Program-made: the position numbers and the translations under genes
Shown: positions 1 through 6,960 of the stretch, piece by piece
Position numbering within the stretch: the stretch's first letter is position 1
Layout of the letters: each line of letters starts with the position of its first letter
Origin: a virus
Virus record (IMG/VR): IMGVR_UViG_3300020213_000005
Location: 1 to 43,262 of that record
Length of the DNA stretch: 43,262 nucleotides
Reading direction: 5' to 3' (one strand)
Notes under the pieces: generated by a model
Told to the model about the DNA's origin: nothing
Database searches by the model: none
The model's input: only the letters and a program-made list of their open reading frames with translations

Positions 1-127
1 CTTGTGCCTCTTCTTGAAATCCATAAGCAGTGCCGCCGTTTAAACGTGGGAAGTTAACGTCCCCTTGAGGATCATCAACGGGCACGCCCATACCGGGCCC
101 TAATCTCAGGGTGACAGGATTTAAACC
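1..127. repeat. Left copy of 127-bp terminal overlap
   Basis: Bases 1-127 are identical to 43136-43262. The overlap lies inside the portal coding sequence and keeps its reading frame when the ends are joined. A length of exactly 127 equals a common maximum assembler k-mer, so this most likely marks a circular contig rather than a biological direct terminal repeat. Confidence 0.95.
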
Positions 128-1816
128 TGATGCAGCACGGTAAAAAAAGAATGGAAGATTTTGAAGTGTACCATAATCAAGTCTTTGATTGTGAATGTAA
201 TCTAATTCGTTACTAAGTCCGTAGAGAATTTCTCCTAGGCCTTTTCCATAAGGTCCTGTCTGAGGGATGAATTTCTTAATAACAAACGGACGTTTAGATC
301 CCGGCCCAACCCGCTCTAAGTAACTGATTCTAATAACGCGCTTTGAGCTATCTTCGACCCAAGCAACAATTTCTTCATCAATACCGTCATCATCGATATC
401 ATATCGAAGATAGGTCTCATAGATGTTATACATCTTAGCTCCAGCTGTAGAGCCTAGCTTGTTGAGACCTGTGGTAAAGTCTTCTAGTTGTTTAGCTGCC
501 GTGTTCAATCGATTGGGCGATTGGTTATTAAGAGAGGGTTCATGTTTAAGAACCTCGTCTACTTGATCTTGGAAGAAGAAGCCAAGTTTAGCCATTTTGA
601 TAAGATCTGATTTCGTGTATTGCTGAGAATGGGCTACCATGTCAGCATCATCAGTATCAGTAGCCTTACGGCCGATGATATAGAGATCTTCTAATTTAAC
701 ACCTTCAAGAATAGGACAATCAAAAAGAAGCTCTTCCTTTTCAATTTCTTTTTCTTCCATGACGGGGTAACCGTCTTCATCTAGTTCGATAGGACGTTTA
801 AGCTCTTCTTGAACATCTGTAAATTTTCGTACATCTTTAAGCCAGTACTGTTTCGTGATCGACGTTCCATCAGCAACGAAATTCCAAATGTCTTGGTCAA
901 CAACATGTTCCCATCCATCGCCTTTGTTAGCGAAGCTTTCGATAACCCAGTTTAAGAGTTCTTCTTTATCTTCTTTAAATGTTTCCGGAACTTTGGTTCT
1001 AGGTTTAAGTGCAAAGGCTGGCTTGATTCCCATGATCGCTTGAAAGATGCGAGAATGCATAGCTTTGACTGATGCAAATGTAGATGGTATGTGAACGTTA
1101 TGTGAGCCTTCGAATGCTGGGTCTAAACCGGCTGATACGAAATCTTGCCATGATTGTCTGTAACTAATGAGGCGCTGTAACCACTGAGTTCTTTCAGTTT
1201 CTTCTAAGAAGACTTGAGAGATAATGTGGTTACCGAGTTTCTTTAAAGCTTCAGGACTATCTGAAGCAAGTTTGGCTAACTTGGTTGGGATTCGGTAACG
1301 CATTTTAAGTGCATGACTCTTCTCAACTTTAGTATCATACTCAACACCAATCACATCCCCATCAGCTCCACGTGCAAGTCCTTTACCTGATACGGGTCGC
1401 GTTCTAGCCATGGATGGTGTGATCTTAGCTAGATCACCTAAATTCTTGATTGATTCTTTAAGAGACGGAGCCTTAAGAAGTTCCGGTTTTGCGCCCACAA
1501 GCTCTGGATTCTTAACCGTTTGGGCTTTTTCGCCTTTAACGTTAATCTTCTCAGTTGAACTTGATATGGAGGCTAGCGAGCCTACTTCGACTTGCGTAGG
1601 AAGGTTTGCGAGTTCGGGGTTTTTAACAAGTTCACCAAGAGCTGATGATCTTACCTTCTGGATTGATTGGTCTACGGAAATTACACTCTCGCCTTTTAGG
1701 CCAGGGTTTCCATGACTGTGCTGACCAATCTTACCGCCCTCATTGGGTTCTTTGTTCCGGTAAAGAGCTGGTAATTTTGGTTTTGGTGGCTTGATGCCTT
1801 TAAATTTATCTGACAT
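1..1816 (-). CDS. Portal protein, N-terminal two thirds (continues at 43135)
   Basis: This is the 5' part of the portal gene, cut by the arbitrary contig end. The ATG at 1816 lies 22 bases after the terL stop, with AAAGGA upstream. The open frame runs off base 1 and continues in frame at the right end (42273-43262), giving about 892 residues in all. The first 150 or so residues are rich in Lys, Pro and Ser and look disordered; a mixed alpha/beta portal-like core follows. The portal forms the dodecameric ring at the capsid vertex through which terminase pumps DNA. Identification rests on position directly after terL and before the scaffold and capsid genes, on size, and on general resemblance to large podovirus portals. 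No single diagnostic motif was used. Confidence 0.8.
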   Translation of the reverse strand, partial: MSDKFKGIKPPKPKLPALYRNKEPNEGGKIGQHSHGNPGLKGESVISVDQSIQKVRSSALGELVKNPELANLPTQVEVGSLASISSSTEKINVKGEKAQTVKNPELVGAKPELLKAPSLKESIKNLGDLAKITPSMARTRPVSGKGLARGADGDVIGVEYDTKVEKSHALKMRYRIPTKLAKLASDSPEALKKLGNHIISQVFLEETERTQWLQRLISYRQSWQDFVSAGLDPAFEGSHNVHIPSTFASVKAMHSRIFQAIMGIKPAFALKPRTKVPETFKEDKEELLNWVIESFANKGDGWEHVVDQDIWNFVADGTSITKQYWLKDVRKFTDVQEELKRPIELDEDGYPVMEEKEIEKEELLFDCPILEGVKLEDLYIIGRKATDTDDADMVAHSQQYTKSDLIKMAKLGFFFQDQVDEVLKHEPSLNNQSPNRLNTAAKQLEDFTTGLNKLGSTAGAKMYNIYETYLRYDIDDDGIDEEIVAWVEDSSKRVIRISYLERVGPGSKRPFVIKKFIPQTGPYGKGLGEILYGLSNELDYIHNQRLDYGTLQNLPFFFYRAASGLNPVTLRLGPGMGVPVDDPQGDVNFPRLNGGTAYGFQEEAQ

Positions 1817-1837
1817 AAACGAAAAAGGTCCTTTTGG

Positions 1838-3304
1838 TTAGAAATCGTCCTTATTAATTATAGCACCCCGCCTCATTAGAGACGGCTGGTTAGTGTCTTT
1901 GTTGTAAGGATTACGGTCTGAGAGGGTTGAGATCACAGATAGGGTTGGTGAATGTATCGGATTAGACATGATCAGGTAGCGAAGACAATCGATAAAATCA
2001 TCGTGTATCTTCTTCGGTTTCTCGTTAACGCCAGCAGCTTCAGGGTGACGAAAGTTCTGCCAGCTGTAGAGCTCCATATCACTTACGAGGTTAACGCAGT
2101 TATCTAGAATGCGAAGTTGATCCTTCTGAAGCAGGAGCTTAATTTTGTTAAGAGAAGCGTCTACATCCTTTTCGGACTTTCTCATAGGGGAGACGCGCAC
2201 GTTGTAGCCGTTCTCTCTGGTCCACTGGTCAAGCTGGGCTACCATAGAGTTACGGTTCCAGTCGCCGGCGGAGCCGGAGTTATCGATACGGCGGCAGACC
2301 ACCCGGTAGTGTTTATCCTTCTCAAGCTTTCTCATGGCTTCGGCTAGGTCGTTTACGGTACCTGAGATCTTAAGTTCATCGAAGATGACAATTTCGTCCT
2401 CCGGTGTGACACCTCCATAGAGCACGCAGTGATCTTTACGGGGATGTGGGTCTAGGGCTACCCAGACGTTCCACTCCTCCGGCCAGCCTTGTTGTTTGAA
2501 GACATGGCGTGGGCGGCTGAAGTCTTTAAAGACCCGACCTTGTAGCATGGCAAACTCGCCGTAGATACGAACTTTTCGTTCTTCCGGCGTCAGGCGGGAT
2601 TCAAAGTCTTTAACGAAATCAGGTGAGAGGTGAGGGTTTTCGTAGGTGGTCCCGGTCACGATACATATGTTCGGGTCCTTCTTAACGAAGAAGGGAATCC
2701 AGAGCTCCTCGTAAAGCCACGGCTCACTGATGGGAGTCCCTGCTAAGACGACAAAGTAGTCCTTGTTGGCTCGTAAACCTCTGAAGGCTGCGATCCATAA
2801 AGAGCGGGGACACGGCTCGTCTAAGAAGAGCGCGTGTAAGTTAGAGCCCTCAAGCTTGGTCGATTCCTGATCGTGGCTGTAGATGGTCGTGGTCGATCCG
2901 TTAGGCCACTCGAACCGTCTAACATTGGATGTCCCCATCTTATTTAGTTTAGGCATGAAGGATGGAGGACACCAACGGCGAAGTTCCGTCACGTAGTCTT
3001 CAGCCTTGTCGAGACCGGGCACGATAAGCCAAGACGAGCTGACGGACGTGGTGTCGCGGTAGGGGTGTGTTCTGGTGTGGGTCCAGATGAGATCTATGGT
3101 GAGTGCTGTGGTCTTACCGAATCCGTTGCCGGAGAACATGGCCCGTATCCTAGCAGGGCTTTCCAGGAAGGCCCGTTGACCAGCATGGGGTTTGAAAGTC
3201 TCAAGGACTTTCTCCTTCTGAAGCAAAGCTTTTTCCTGTAAAAGTCGGAACAGCTCTTCGCGTTCGGTCCTAGAAAGTTTACTCAGGTCGGTCGGGTTTG
3301 ACAT
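1838..3304 (-). CDS. terL: Terminase large subunit
   Basis: ATPase-nuclease motor that packages DNA into the prohead (488 aa, normal for the family). Visible motifs: Walker A SGNGFGKTT at residues 58-66; Walker B with acidic pair LHALFLDEP around 156-164 (D162, E163); a C-terminal RNase H-like nuclease domain beginning with WVALDPH (D285) and ending with an acidic DDFIDCLRYL segment near residue 440. Start MSNPTDLSK at 3304 overlaps the end of terS by 26 bases, and the portal follows 21 bases downstream. The family assignment is firm. The packaging mode (headful or cohesive ends) cannot be read from the sequence. Confidence 0.95.
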   Translation of the reverse strand: MSNPTDLSKLSRTEREELFRLLQEKALLQKEKVLETFKPHAGQRAFLESPARIRAMFSGNGFGKTTALTIDLIWTHTRTHPYRDTTSVSSSWLIVPGLDKAEDYVTELRRWCPPSFMPKLNKMGTSNVRRFEWPNGSTTTIYSHDQESTKLEGSNLHALFLDEPCPRSLWIAAFRGLRANKDYFVVLAGTPISEPWLYEELWIPFFVKKDPNICIVTGTTYENPHLSPDFVKDFESRLTPEERKVRIYGEFAMLQGRVFKDFSRPRHVFKQQGWPEEWNVWVALDPHPRKDHCVLYGGVTPEDEIVIFDELKISGTVNDLAEAMRKLEKDKHYRVVCRRIDNSGSAGDWNRNSMVAQLDQWTRENGYNVRVSPMRKSEKDVDASLNKIKLLLQKDQLRILDNCVNLVSDMELYSWQNFRHPEAAGVNEKPKKIHDDFIDCLRYLIMSNPIHSPTLSVISTLSDRNPYNKDTNQPSLMRRGAIINKDDF

Positions 3305-3749
3305 CTATGACCTCATCAAACAGTTTAGACTTGCGGGGCTTTCTGGCTTTCTTTACGGCTACGGCTTTAACAATAAGGGCTTCGTTCACCAGTGCAGACG
3401 CACCGGATCTGGACATGAGCTGAAGGATCTGTCCGTCGAGATCCTTGTCGGCGAGACGGTTAGCGTCAGCGAAGATCGAGACGGAACGCTCGACCGGCTT
3501 GCCGCCGGTCCTGTTTAAAATCTCAATAGCAGCTTTAAGTTTGACATCATCCTTCTCGCTGTTCATGGCCTCCGCAAGCGTAAGGGCTGCGATGGTCTCA
3601 CTCTTCTTTAAAATCTGTTCAGCCCCACCGTGCGCGAGAGCACAGGCTTTAATGGCCGGCATCAACTGATCATAGAGACGGAGGTTATCCATCGTACGGA
3701 CCATGCGGCTCTCAGTTCCGTTATGAAACGGTCTGGGTTTTCTAGGCAT
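3279..3749 (-). CDS. terS: Terminase small subunit
   Basis: DNA-recognition subunit of the packaging motor (156 aa). I place the start at the ATG at 3749 rather than further upstream because AAGGAAA lies a suitable distance before it and the upstream gene's stop overlaps the start (ATGCCTAG). It has an N-terminal basic segment, a helical region, then KLKAAIEILNRTGGKPVE, a signature I associate with many phage TerS proteins, and a basic C-terminus. It directly precedes and overlaps terL. The pac or cos site often lies in or beside this gene; none could be identified by eye. Confidence 0.75.
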   Translation of the reverse strand: MPRKPRPFHNGTESRMVRTMDNLRLYDQLMPAIKACALAHGGAEQILKKSETIAALTLAEAMNSEKDDVKLKAAIEILNRTGGKPVERSVSIFADANRLADKDLDGQILQLMSRSGASALVNEALIVKAVAVKKARKPRKSKLFDEVIDVKPDRPE

Positions 3750-3933
3750 CTGAGGTTTCCTTATCAGGGGCGACGAGGACCGATTTGACCGCGAAGCGCT
3801 TATTTCCTTTGAAGGCATCCAAGACCGCGAGATAGGCATCACCGCTTTCAAGTGGGCGGCCGTCTTTCTCTACGAGTTTTATAGTGACCAGGGCTGAAGG
3901 TCTAACGGCAACAGTTGTGTTAAATATACTCAT
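3742..3933 (-). CDS. Small hypothetical protein, first gene of the late operon
   Basis: 63 aa protein of unknown function. Start chosen at the ATG at 3933, preceded by GAAAGAGAG; an in-frame ATG at 3990 has no ribosome site. The stop overlaps the start of terS, so the two are probably translationally coupled. It has no cysteines, membrane segment or recognisable motif. It is the first gene of the packaging/virion operon and sits just downstream of a terminator-like hairpin on the same strand. Confidence 0.7.
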   Translation of the reverse strand: MSIFNTTVAVRPSALVTIKLVEKDGRPLESGDAYLAVLDAFKGNKRFAVKSVLVAPDKETSDA

Positions 3934-4000
3934 AGTTCTCTCTTTCAAAAAGACTCCGAAGGCGGAGGTGAGACTGGGAATCGCTAGCATTTCTATTCAT
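3920..4000 (-). CDS. Possible 26-residue leader peptide
   Basis: ATG at 4000 with GAAGGAAA about 8 bases upstream opens a 26-codon frame rich in Arg and Ser. It reads through the terminator-like hairpin at 3954-3967 and stops just inside the next gene (start 3933). The geometry is that of a leader peptide whose translation would open the hairpin or couple to the next start. Support is limited to the ribosome site and position, so it may be fortuitous. Confidence 0.3.
   Translation of the reverse strand: MNRNASDSQSHLRLRSLFERENYEYI
3946..3967 (-). terminator. Terminator-like hairpin in late-operon leader
   Basis: On the minus strand CTCCG-CCTT-CGGAG is followed by TCTTTTT, a short intrinsic-terminator shape, ending only about 13 bases before the first late-operon start at 3933. 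A terminator in front of a 19 kb operon suggests attenuation or antitermination. The 5-bp stem is short, so it may be weak. Confidence 0.5.
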
Positions 4001-4146
4001 CAATCGTTTCCTTCGGAAGATTGCTTAGGCTCCTTTAAAACGACTGCCCCAGCAAACTTGGTTGTTTTTCATATACGGGAAAATTCCAGGTTAGGTACCT
4101 CTCAAAGGCAGAGATGGTGTGGCGGGCCCCGCGTACCCCCCCTATC

Positions 4147-4158
4147 ATTGATATCATT
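4147..4158. promoter_or_regulatory. TGATATCA palindrome, copy 1
   Basis: ATTGATATCATT with perfect palindromic core TGATATCA at 4149-4156, 14 bases before the first sigma-54-type motif. The same 12 bases recur at 4610-4621, a related ATTGATATCCAAT lies at 4524-4536, and a degenerate copy (ATTGAAATCATT) at 4683 precedes the fourth promoter at the same relative position. Repetition beside promoters suggests a regulator binding site. Confidence 0.45.
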
Positions 4159-4171
4159 CAGTTTTTTTTGT

Positions 4172-4243
4172 TGGCATGATTCTTGCATTAACTTTTTGTT
4201 GGCATGATTCTTGCATTAACTTTTTGTTGGCATGATTCTTGCA
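4172..4243 (+). promoter_or_regulatory. Three tandem sigma-54 (RpoN) -24/-12 promoter motifs
   Basis: TGGCATGATTCTTGCA occurs at 4172-4187, 4200-4215 and 4228-4243, an exact 28-base period with the flanking TTTTTGT and TTAAC also repeated. Each copy fits the known RpoN consensus TGGCAYG-N4-TTGCW with GG and GC at the required spacing, reading rightwards. RpoN promoters need an ATP-dependent enhancer-binding protein; none is recognisable in this genome, so a host activator would be needed. Use in vivo is inferred. Confidence 0.65.
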
Positions 4244-4278
4244 AGGGGTGTGGGGTGTGATGTATATAATGGCGGTAG

Positions 4279-4294
4279 ATGGGTTGTAACCCAT
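4279..4294. other. Perfect short inverted repeat
   Basis: ATGGGTT-GT-AACCCAT forms a 7-bp inverted repeat with a 2-base centre about 36 bases downstream of the third sigma-54-type motif. It may be a small operator or the 5' hairpin of a transcript from the tandem promoters. No T-run follows it. Confidence 0.35.
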
Positions 4295-4403
4295 GCTGGA
4301 CCTCTGCTGACGTGTTTAATGGGTAGATATACATACACTTGTTAACGTTAGTAAATCGGGTGGTTGTGTGGTGTGGTGGGGATTGTCTGCATACATGTAG
4401 GGT

Positions 4404-4409
4404 TATAAT
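4404..4409 (+). promoter_or_regulatory. Possible sigma-70 -10 box
   Basis: A perfect TATAAT, but the best -35 candidates (TTGTCT at 15 bases, GATTGT at 17) are poor. It is reported as a weak candidate only. Confidence 0.2.
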
Positions 4410-4523
4410 GCGTTTAAACGGCTGATTTGATTGGATTTTAATTGTATTGGCCATACTATTAATACCTTCCCATCATCTTTAAGGTTATTCTTCGTAGATT
4501 TTAAGTTTTTTGTGCAAAAAGGG

Positions 4524-4536
4524 ATTGATATCCAAT
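4524..4536. promoter_or_regulatory. TGATATC element, variant copy
   Basis: ATTGATATCCAAT matches the ATTGATATCATT elements over the first nine bases and is itself nearly palindromic (its complement reads ATTGGATATCAAT). It lies about 170 bases before the fourth sigma-54-type motif. Confidence 0.3.
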
Positions 4537-4609
4537 TCTCATAATAACACGTGAAACTCCGATAGAGCGTTAATAGTACCTAAAACAACAATAACGGGCC
4601 TTATAACGT

Positions 4610-4621
4610 ATTGATATCATT
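4610..4621. promoter_or_regulatory. TGATATCA palindrome, copy 2
   Basis: ATTGATATCATT, identical to the element at 4147-4158. It lies about 85 bases upstream of the sigma-54-type motif at 4706-4721, within the range typical for enhancer-binding-protein sites at RpoN promoters. That role is an inference from spacing. Confidence 0.4.
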
Positions 4622-4705
4622 GGTTGATTCATAAGTAGTTGATATTACAGGGACCATAAATGCTTCAATATATAACCCGACCATTGAAATCATTCAATTT
4701 TTTGT

Positions 4706-4721
4706 TGGCATTAAAATTGCA
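4706..4721 (+). promoter_or_regulatory. Fourth sigma-54-type promoter motif
   Basis: TGGCATTAAAATTGCA keeps GG and GC at RpoN spacing and TTGCA at -12, with TTAAC following as in the tandem copies. The upstream sequence (attgaaatcattcaatttttt-like) also mirrors that before the first tandem copy, so the unit looks duplicated. A start about 12 bases downstream of the GC would give a roughly 70-base leader before the gene at 4806. Confidence 0.6.
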
Positions 4722-4805
4722 TTAACATACTATATGATGCATGTAATAACAGCCTACTTAGTATACTGATTTTTAAAAGTCATTTTTAGATAGAGGAGAA
4801 ATAAC

Positions 4806-5000
4806 ATGAACTCAAATAAAGACTTTACACAAAACCCAATCACCGACCAAGGTACTAAAACGATCATGGTTAAGTTTAGAGACAAACTCACAGGAGCGTA
4901 TGTTTACGATAAGAAGGTAACCAGAGCATTCCTTGCGAAGATGTATCATGACAGAGCTGTGACTCACGCTCTTAACGGTGTACCGGTTATTGATATCTAG
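4806..5000 (+). CDS. Small hypothetical protein
   Basis: 64 aa, unknown function. GAGGAGAAATAAC precedes the ATG; the same ribosome-site context recurs before 7845 and 8017. The protein is mixed charged with no membrane segment or cysteine. It is the first plus-strand gene after the sigma-54-type motif at 4706 and precedes the alanine-rich paralogue array. Confidence 0.7.
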   Translation: MNSNKDFTQNPITDQGTKTIMVKFRDKLTGAYVYDKKVTRAFLAKMYHDRAVTHALNGVPVIDI

Positions 5001-5020
5001 TTAGCATTAAAAATAGCCCC

Positions 5021-5051
5021 TTGACTTTATCAATAGTATCTGAGATACTAT
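5021..5051 (+). promoter_or_regulatory. Promoter/operator cassette, copy 1
   Basis: TTGACT, 17-base spacer, GATACT with an upstream TG (extended -10). ATAGTATCTGAGATACTAT at 5033-5051 is a perfect 8-bp inverted repeat around TGA that covers the -10, as expected of an operator. The stretch from -35 through the AAGAGGTG ribosome site is nearly identical in four places, so transcription and translation signals were duplicated together. Confidence 0.7.
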
Positions 5052-5068
5052 ATATAAGAGGTGAATAT

Positions 5069-5416
5069 ATGAATACAACGAATAACACTAAAGAAATAAC
5101 CACTAAAGATAAAGTTTGGATTGCTCTTAATCTTATGCCTAGAGGATTAGTTGAAGCTTTTGCTATGGATTGTGCTTCCAGGGCTGCTTCTTATAACCCT
5201 TCTTTCGGTGTTTACGCTGCTTCTGCCGCTTTATCCACTCAAACCCTTAACTCTAACGAATTGGCTTGTATGGCTGCTTATTATGTAGCTACTTCTACGG
5301 CTGACGCTGCTTTAGCCTCTTTATCGAAATCCTCCTATGCTGACATGATTAATGCTGTAGCTAATGAATATGAATTACAATTGAAGTCTATTGCTCAATT
5401 AAACAAAGGAATTTAA
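5069..5416 (+). CDS. Alanine-rich repeat paralogue A (short form)
   Basis: 115 aa. ATG at 5069 follows AAGAGGTG; a TTG at 5021 in the same frame lies in the -35 box and is rejected. A conserved block (KDKVWIALNLMPRGLVEAF then a Cys-Ser-Arg segment) leads to an Ala/Ser/Tyr-rich middle and a conserved tail LQLKSIAQLNKG. It matches the common phage/bacterial alanine-rich family with an FAxxCxxR motif, sometimes labelled putative immunity protein, as I recall it. It lacks the roughly 42-residue N-terminal domain found in copies C-E. Function unknown; probably helical and cytoplasmic. Confidence 0.75.
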   Translation: MNTTNNTKEITTKDKVWIALNLMPRGLVEAFAMDCASRAASYNPSFGVYAASAALSTQTLNSNELACMAAYYVATSTADAALASLSKSSYADMINAVANEYELQLKSIAQLNKGI

Positions 5417-5424
5417 ATAGCCCC

Positions 5425-5455
5425 TTGACTTTATCAATAGTATCTGAGATACTAT
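5425..5455 (+). promoter_or_regulatory. Promoter/operator cassette, copy 2
   Basis: Same cassette as at 5021: TTGACT-N17-GATACT with the 19-base inverted repeat at 5437-5455 over the -10, and AAGAGGTG following. It begins 9 bases after the stop of paralogue A. Confidence 0.7.
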
Positions 5456-5472
5456 ATATAAGAGGTGAATAT

Positions 5473-5916
5473 ATGAATATGAATATGACGAATAAAACTA
5501 AAGAAATAACCGCTGAAGATAAAGTTTTGATTGCGCTTAAGCTTATGCCTAAAGAATTAGTTGCAGCTTTTGCCCTTGAATGCTCCTCTAGAGCTTCTGC
5601 TTATGCGGCTAAGGTTGCTCTTTTAGCTGCTTCTGCTACTTCTTATACTTCTTATGCTATTCATAAAGCTTCTTATTATGCTCAAGCTGCTCTCTCTGCT
5701 TCTGATAAAGCTTCTTATGATGCTCCCACTGCTGCTCAAGCTGCTTATGATGCTGCTTTTTATGCAGCTAAGGTTGCCGCTTATGCTCAAGCTGCTCTCT
5801 CTGCTTCTGATAAAGCTCCTTATGGTGCTACTTATGATGCAGCAGCTATTGCTTCTATTGAAGAGCAGGATCTACAATTGAAGTCTATTGCTCAATTAAA
5901 CAAAGGAATTAAATAA
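5473..5916 (+). CDS. Alanine-rich repeat paralogue B (short form)
   Basis: 147 aa; ATG at 5473 after AAGAGGTG (ATGs at 5479 and 5485 are alternatives). It starts directly at the KTKEITAEDK block, has LMPKELVAAFALECSSR, then a long Ala/Tyr/Ser middle with an internal duplication (YAQAALSASDKA occurs twice), and ends LQLKSIAQLNKG. Like copy A it lacks the N-terminal domain of C-E. An AAGGA within its last codons serves as ribosome site for copy C, so B and C are coupled. Confidence 0.75.
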   Translation: MNMNMTNKTKEITAEDKVLIALKLMPKELVAAFALECSSRASAYAAKVALLAASATSYTSYAIHKASYYAQAALSASDKASYDAPTAAQAAYDAAFYAAKVAAYAQAALSASDKAPYGATYDAAAIASIEEQDLQLKSIAQLNKGIK

Positions 5917-5917
5917 C

Positions 5918-6397
5918 ATGAAAATCAAAGTAAATAGTGATATTATTAAATCATTAACTCCATGTAAAGATAGACTGGTTAATTATCTTAAACATTACAA
6001 TGAGTTAAACTTTGATATTCTAGAATTCCTGGCTCTGGACAAAATAACCACTGAAGATAAAATCTGGGTATCAGTTAGACTCATGCCTGTAAACTTAGTT
6101 GAAAGGTTTGCCCTTGAATGCTCCTCTAGAGCTTCTGCTTATGCGGCTAAGGCTTATACTTATGCAGCTAAGTCTTCTAATTATTATGATGCTTCTGATG
6201 CCGCTGTCGCTGCTTCTTATGCAGCTAAGGCTACCTCTCTCGCTTCTTATGCTCAAGATGCTCCTGATACTCTCACTGCTGCTAAGGCTGCTTCTTATGC
6301 TGCTTCTTATGCTGCTGACGCTGCTGATCTCGCTTCTGCTGAAGAACAGGATTTACAATTGAAGTCTATTGCTCAATTAATCGAAGAAAGTAAATAA
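5918..6397 (+). CDS. Alanine-rich repeat paralogue C (full form)
   Basis: 159 aa, beginning 1 base after B with no promoter of its own. N-terminal domain (residues 1-42, KIKVNSDIIKSLTPC then a DRLVNYLKHYNEL segment), middle block WVSVRLMPVNLVERFALECSSR, then an Ala-rich region in YAAK/SYAA steps, and tail LQLKSIAQLIEES. Bases 5918-6100 are almost identical to the starts of D and E, showing recent duplication or gene conversion. Function unknown. Confidence 0.75.
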   Translation: MKIKVNSDIIKSLTPCKDRLVNYLKHYNELNFDILEFLALDKITTEDKIWVSVRLMPVNLVERFALECSSRASAYAAKAYTYAAKSSNYYDASDAAVAASYAAKATSLASYAQDAPDTLTAAKAASYAASYAADAADLASAEEQDLQLKSIAQLIEESK

Positions 6398-6398
6398 C

Positions 6399-6908
6399 AT
6401 GAAAATCAAAGTAAATAGTGATATTATTAAATCATTAACTCCATGTGAAGATAGACTGGTTAATTATCTTAAACATTACAATGAGTTAAACTTTGATATT
6501 CTAGAATTCCTGGCTCTGGACAAAATAACCACTGAAGATAAAGTTTGGGTATCAGTTAGACTCATGCCTAAAGAATTAGTTCAAAGGTTTGCTATGGATT
6601 GTGCCTCTAGGGCTTCTACTTATGCGGCTAAGTCTGTTAATGCTACTTATGCTGCTCAAGCTGTTTCTCATGCTTCTTATGCTGCTTCTTATCCTGGTCG
6701 CATTGATCTCTTTGCTTATGACGCTGCTTATTATGCTGATCTCGCTGCTTATGATGCTGCTTATGCTTCTGATCTCGCTGCTTATGATGCTTCTTATGCT
6801 CAAGGTGCTTCTGATACTCTCACTGCTGCTACTGCTGATACTGCTTCTGCTGAAGAACGAGAATTGCAATTGAAGTCTATTGCTCAATTAATTGAAGAAA
6901 GTAAATAG
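6399..6908 (+). CDS. Alanine-rich repeat paralogue D (full form)
   Basis: 169 aa, the longest copy, 1 base after C. Same N-terminal domain as C (one visible change, Cys-Glu for Cys-Lys near residue 18), LMPKELVQRFAMDCASR block as in copy A, then repeats of DLAAYDAAYA type and the LQLKSIAQLIEES tail. The mixture of A-like and C-like blocks suggests shuffling between copies. Opposite-frame Leu- or Ser-rich frames across this gene are by-products of the GCT/TAT/TCT codon repeats. Confidence 0.75.
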   Translation: MKIKVNSDIIKSLTPCEDRLVNYLKHYNELNFDILEFLALDKITTEDKVWVSVRLMPKELVQRFAMDCASRASTYAAKSVNATYAAQAVSHASYAASYPGRIDLFAYDAAYYADLAAYDAAYASDLAAYDASYAQGASDTLTAATADTASAEERELQLKSIAQLIEESK

Positions 6909-6912
6909 CTAC

Positions 6913-6943
6913 TTGACATTATCAATAGTATCTGAGATACTAT
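6913..6943 (+). promoter_or_regulatory. Promoter/operator cassette, copy 3
   Basis: TTGACA (consensus -35), 17-base spacer, GATACT, with the inverted repeat ATAGTATC-TGA-GATACTAT at 6925-6943 and AAGAGGTG before the ATG at 6961. The -35 is stronger than in copies 1 and 2. Confidence 0.7.
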
Positions 6944-6960
6944 ATATAAGAGGTGAATGT

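Larger units (their letters stand above)
4001..4805. other. Divergent gene-poor control region
   Basis: About 800 bases lie between the leftward late operon and the rightward early genes. I see no convincing gene here: the frames present lack ribosome sites and overlap direct repeats. It holds three tandem sigma-54-type motifs, a fourth copy near the right end, several TGATATCA palindromes, a GT-rich tract around 4340-4385, a short perfect hairpin and a possible sigma-70 -10 box. No promoter for the leftward late genes was recognised. Confidence 0.7.

Noticed and set aside
1-127. Biological direct terminal repeat
   Set aside because: Length of exactly 127 and location inside the portal gene fit assembly overlap better; read depth would be needed to claim a physical end.
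3884-4207. Rightward 107-aa frame over the late-operon leader
   Set aside because: Opposite to the real gene start at 3933, no ribosome site and runs into the promoter repeats.
4165-4250. CRISPR-like repeat
   Set aside because: The 28-base units are contiguous without spacers, and their core is a sigma-54 promoter motif.
4188-4454. Leftward 88-aa frame in the control region
   Set aside because: It begins beyond and ends within the promoter repeats, has no ribosome site and an atypical His/Thr/Pro composition.
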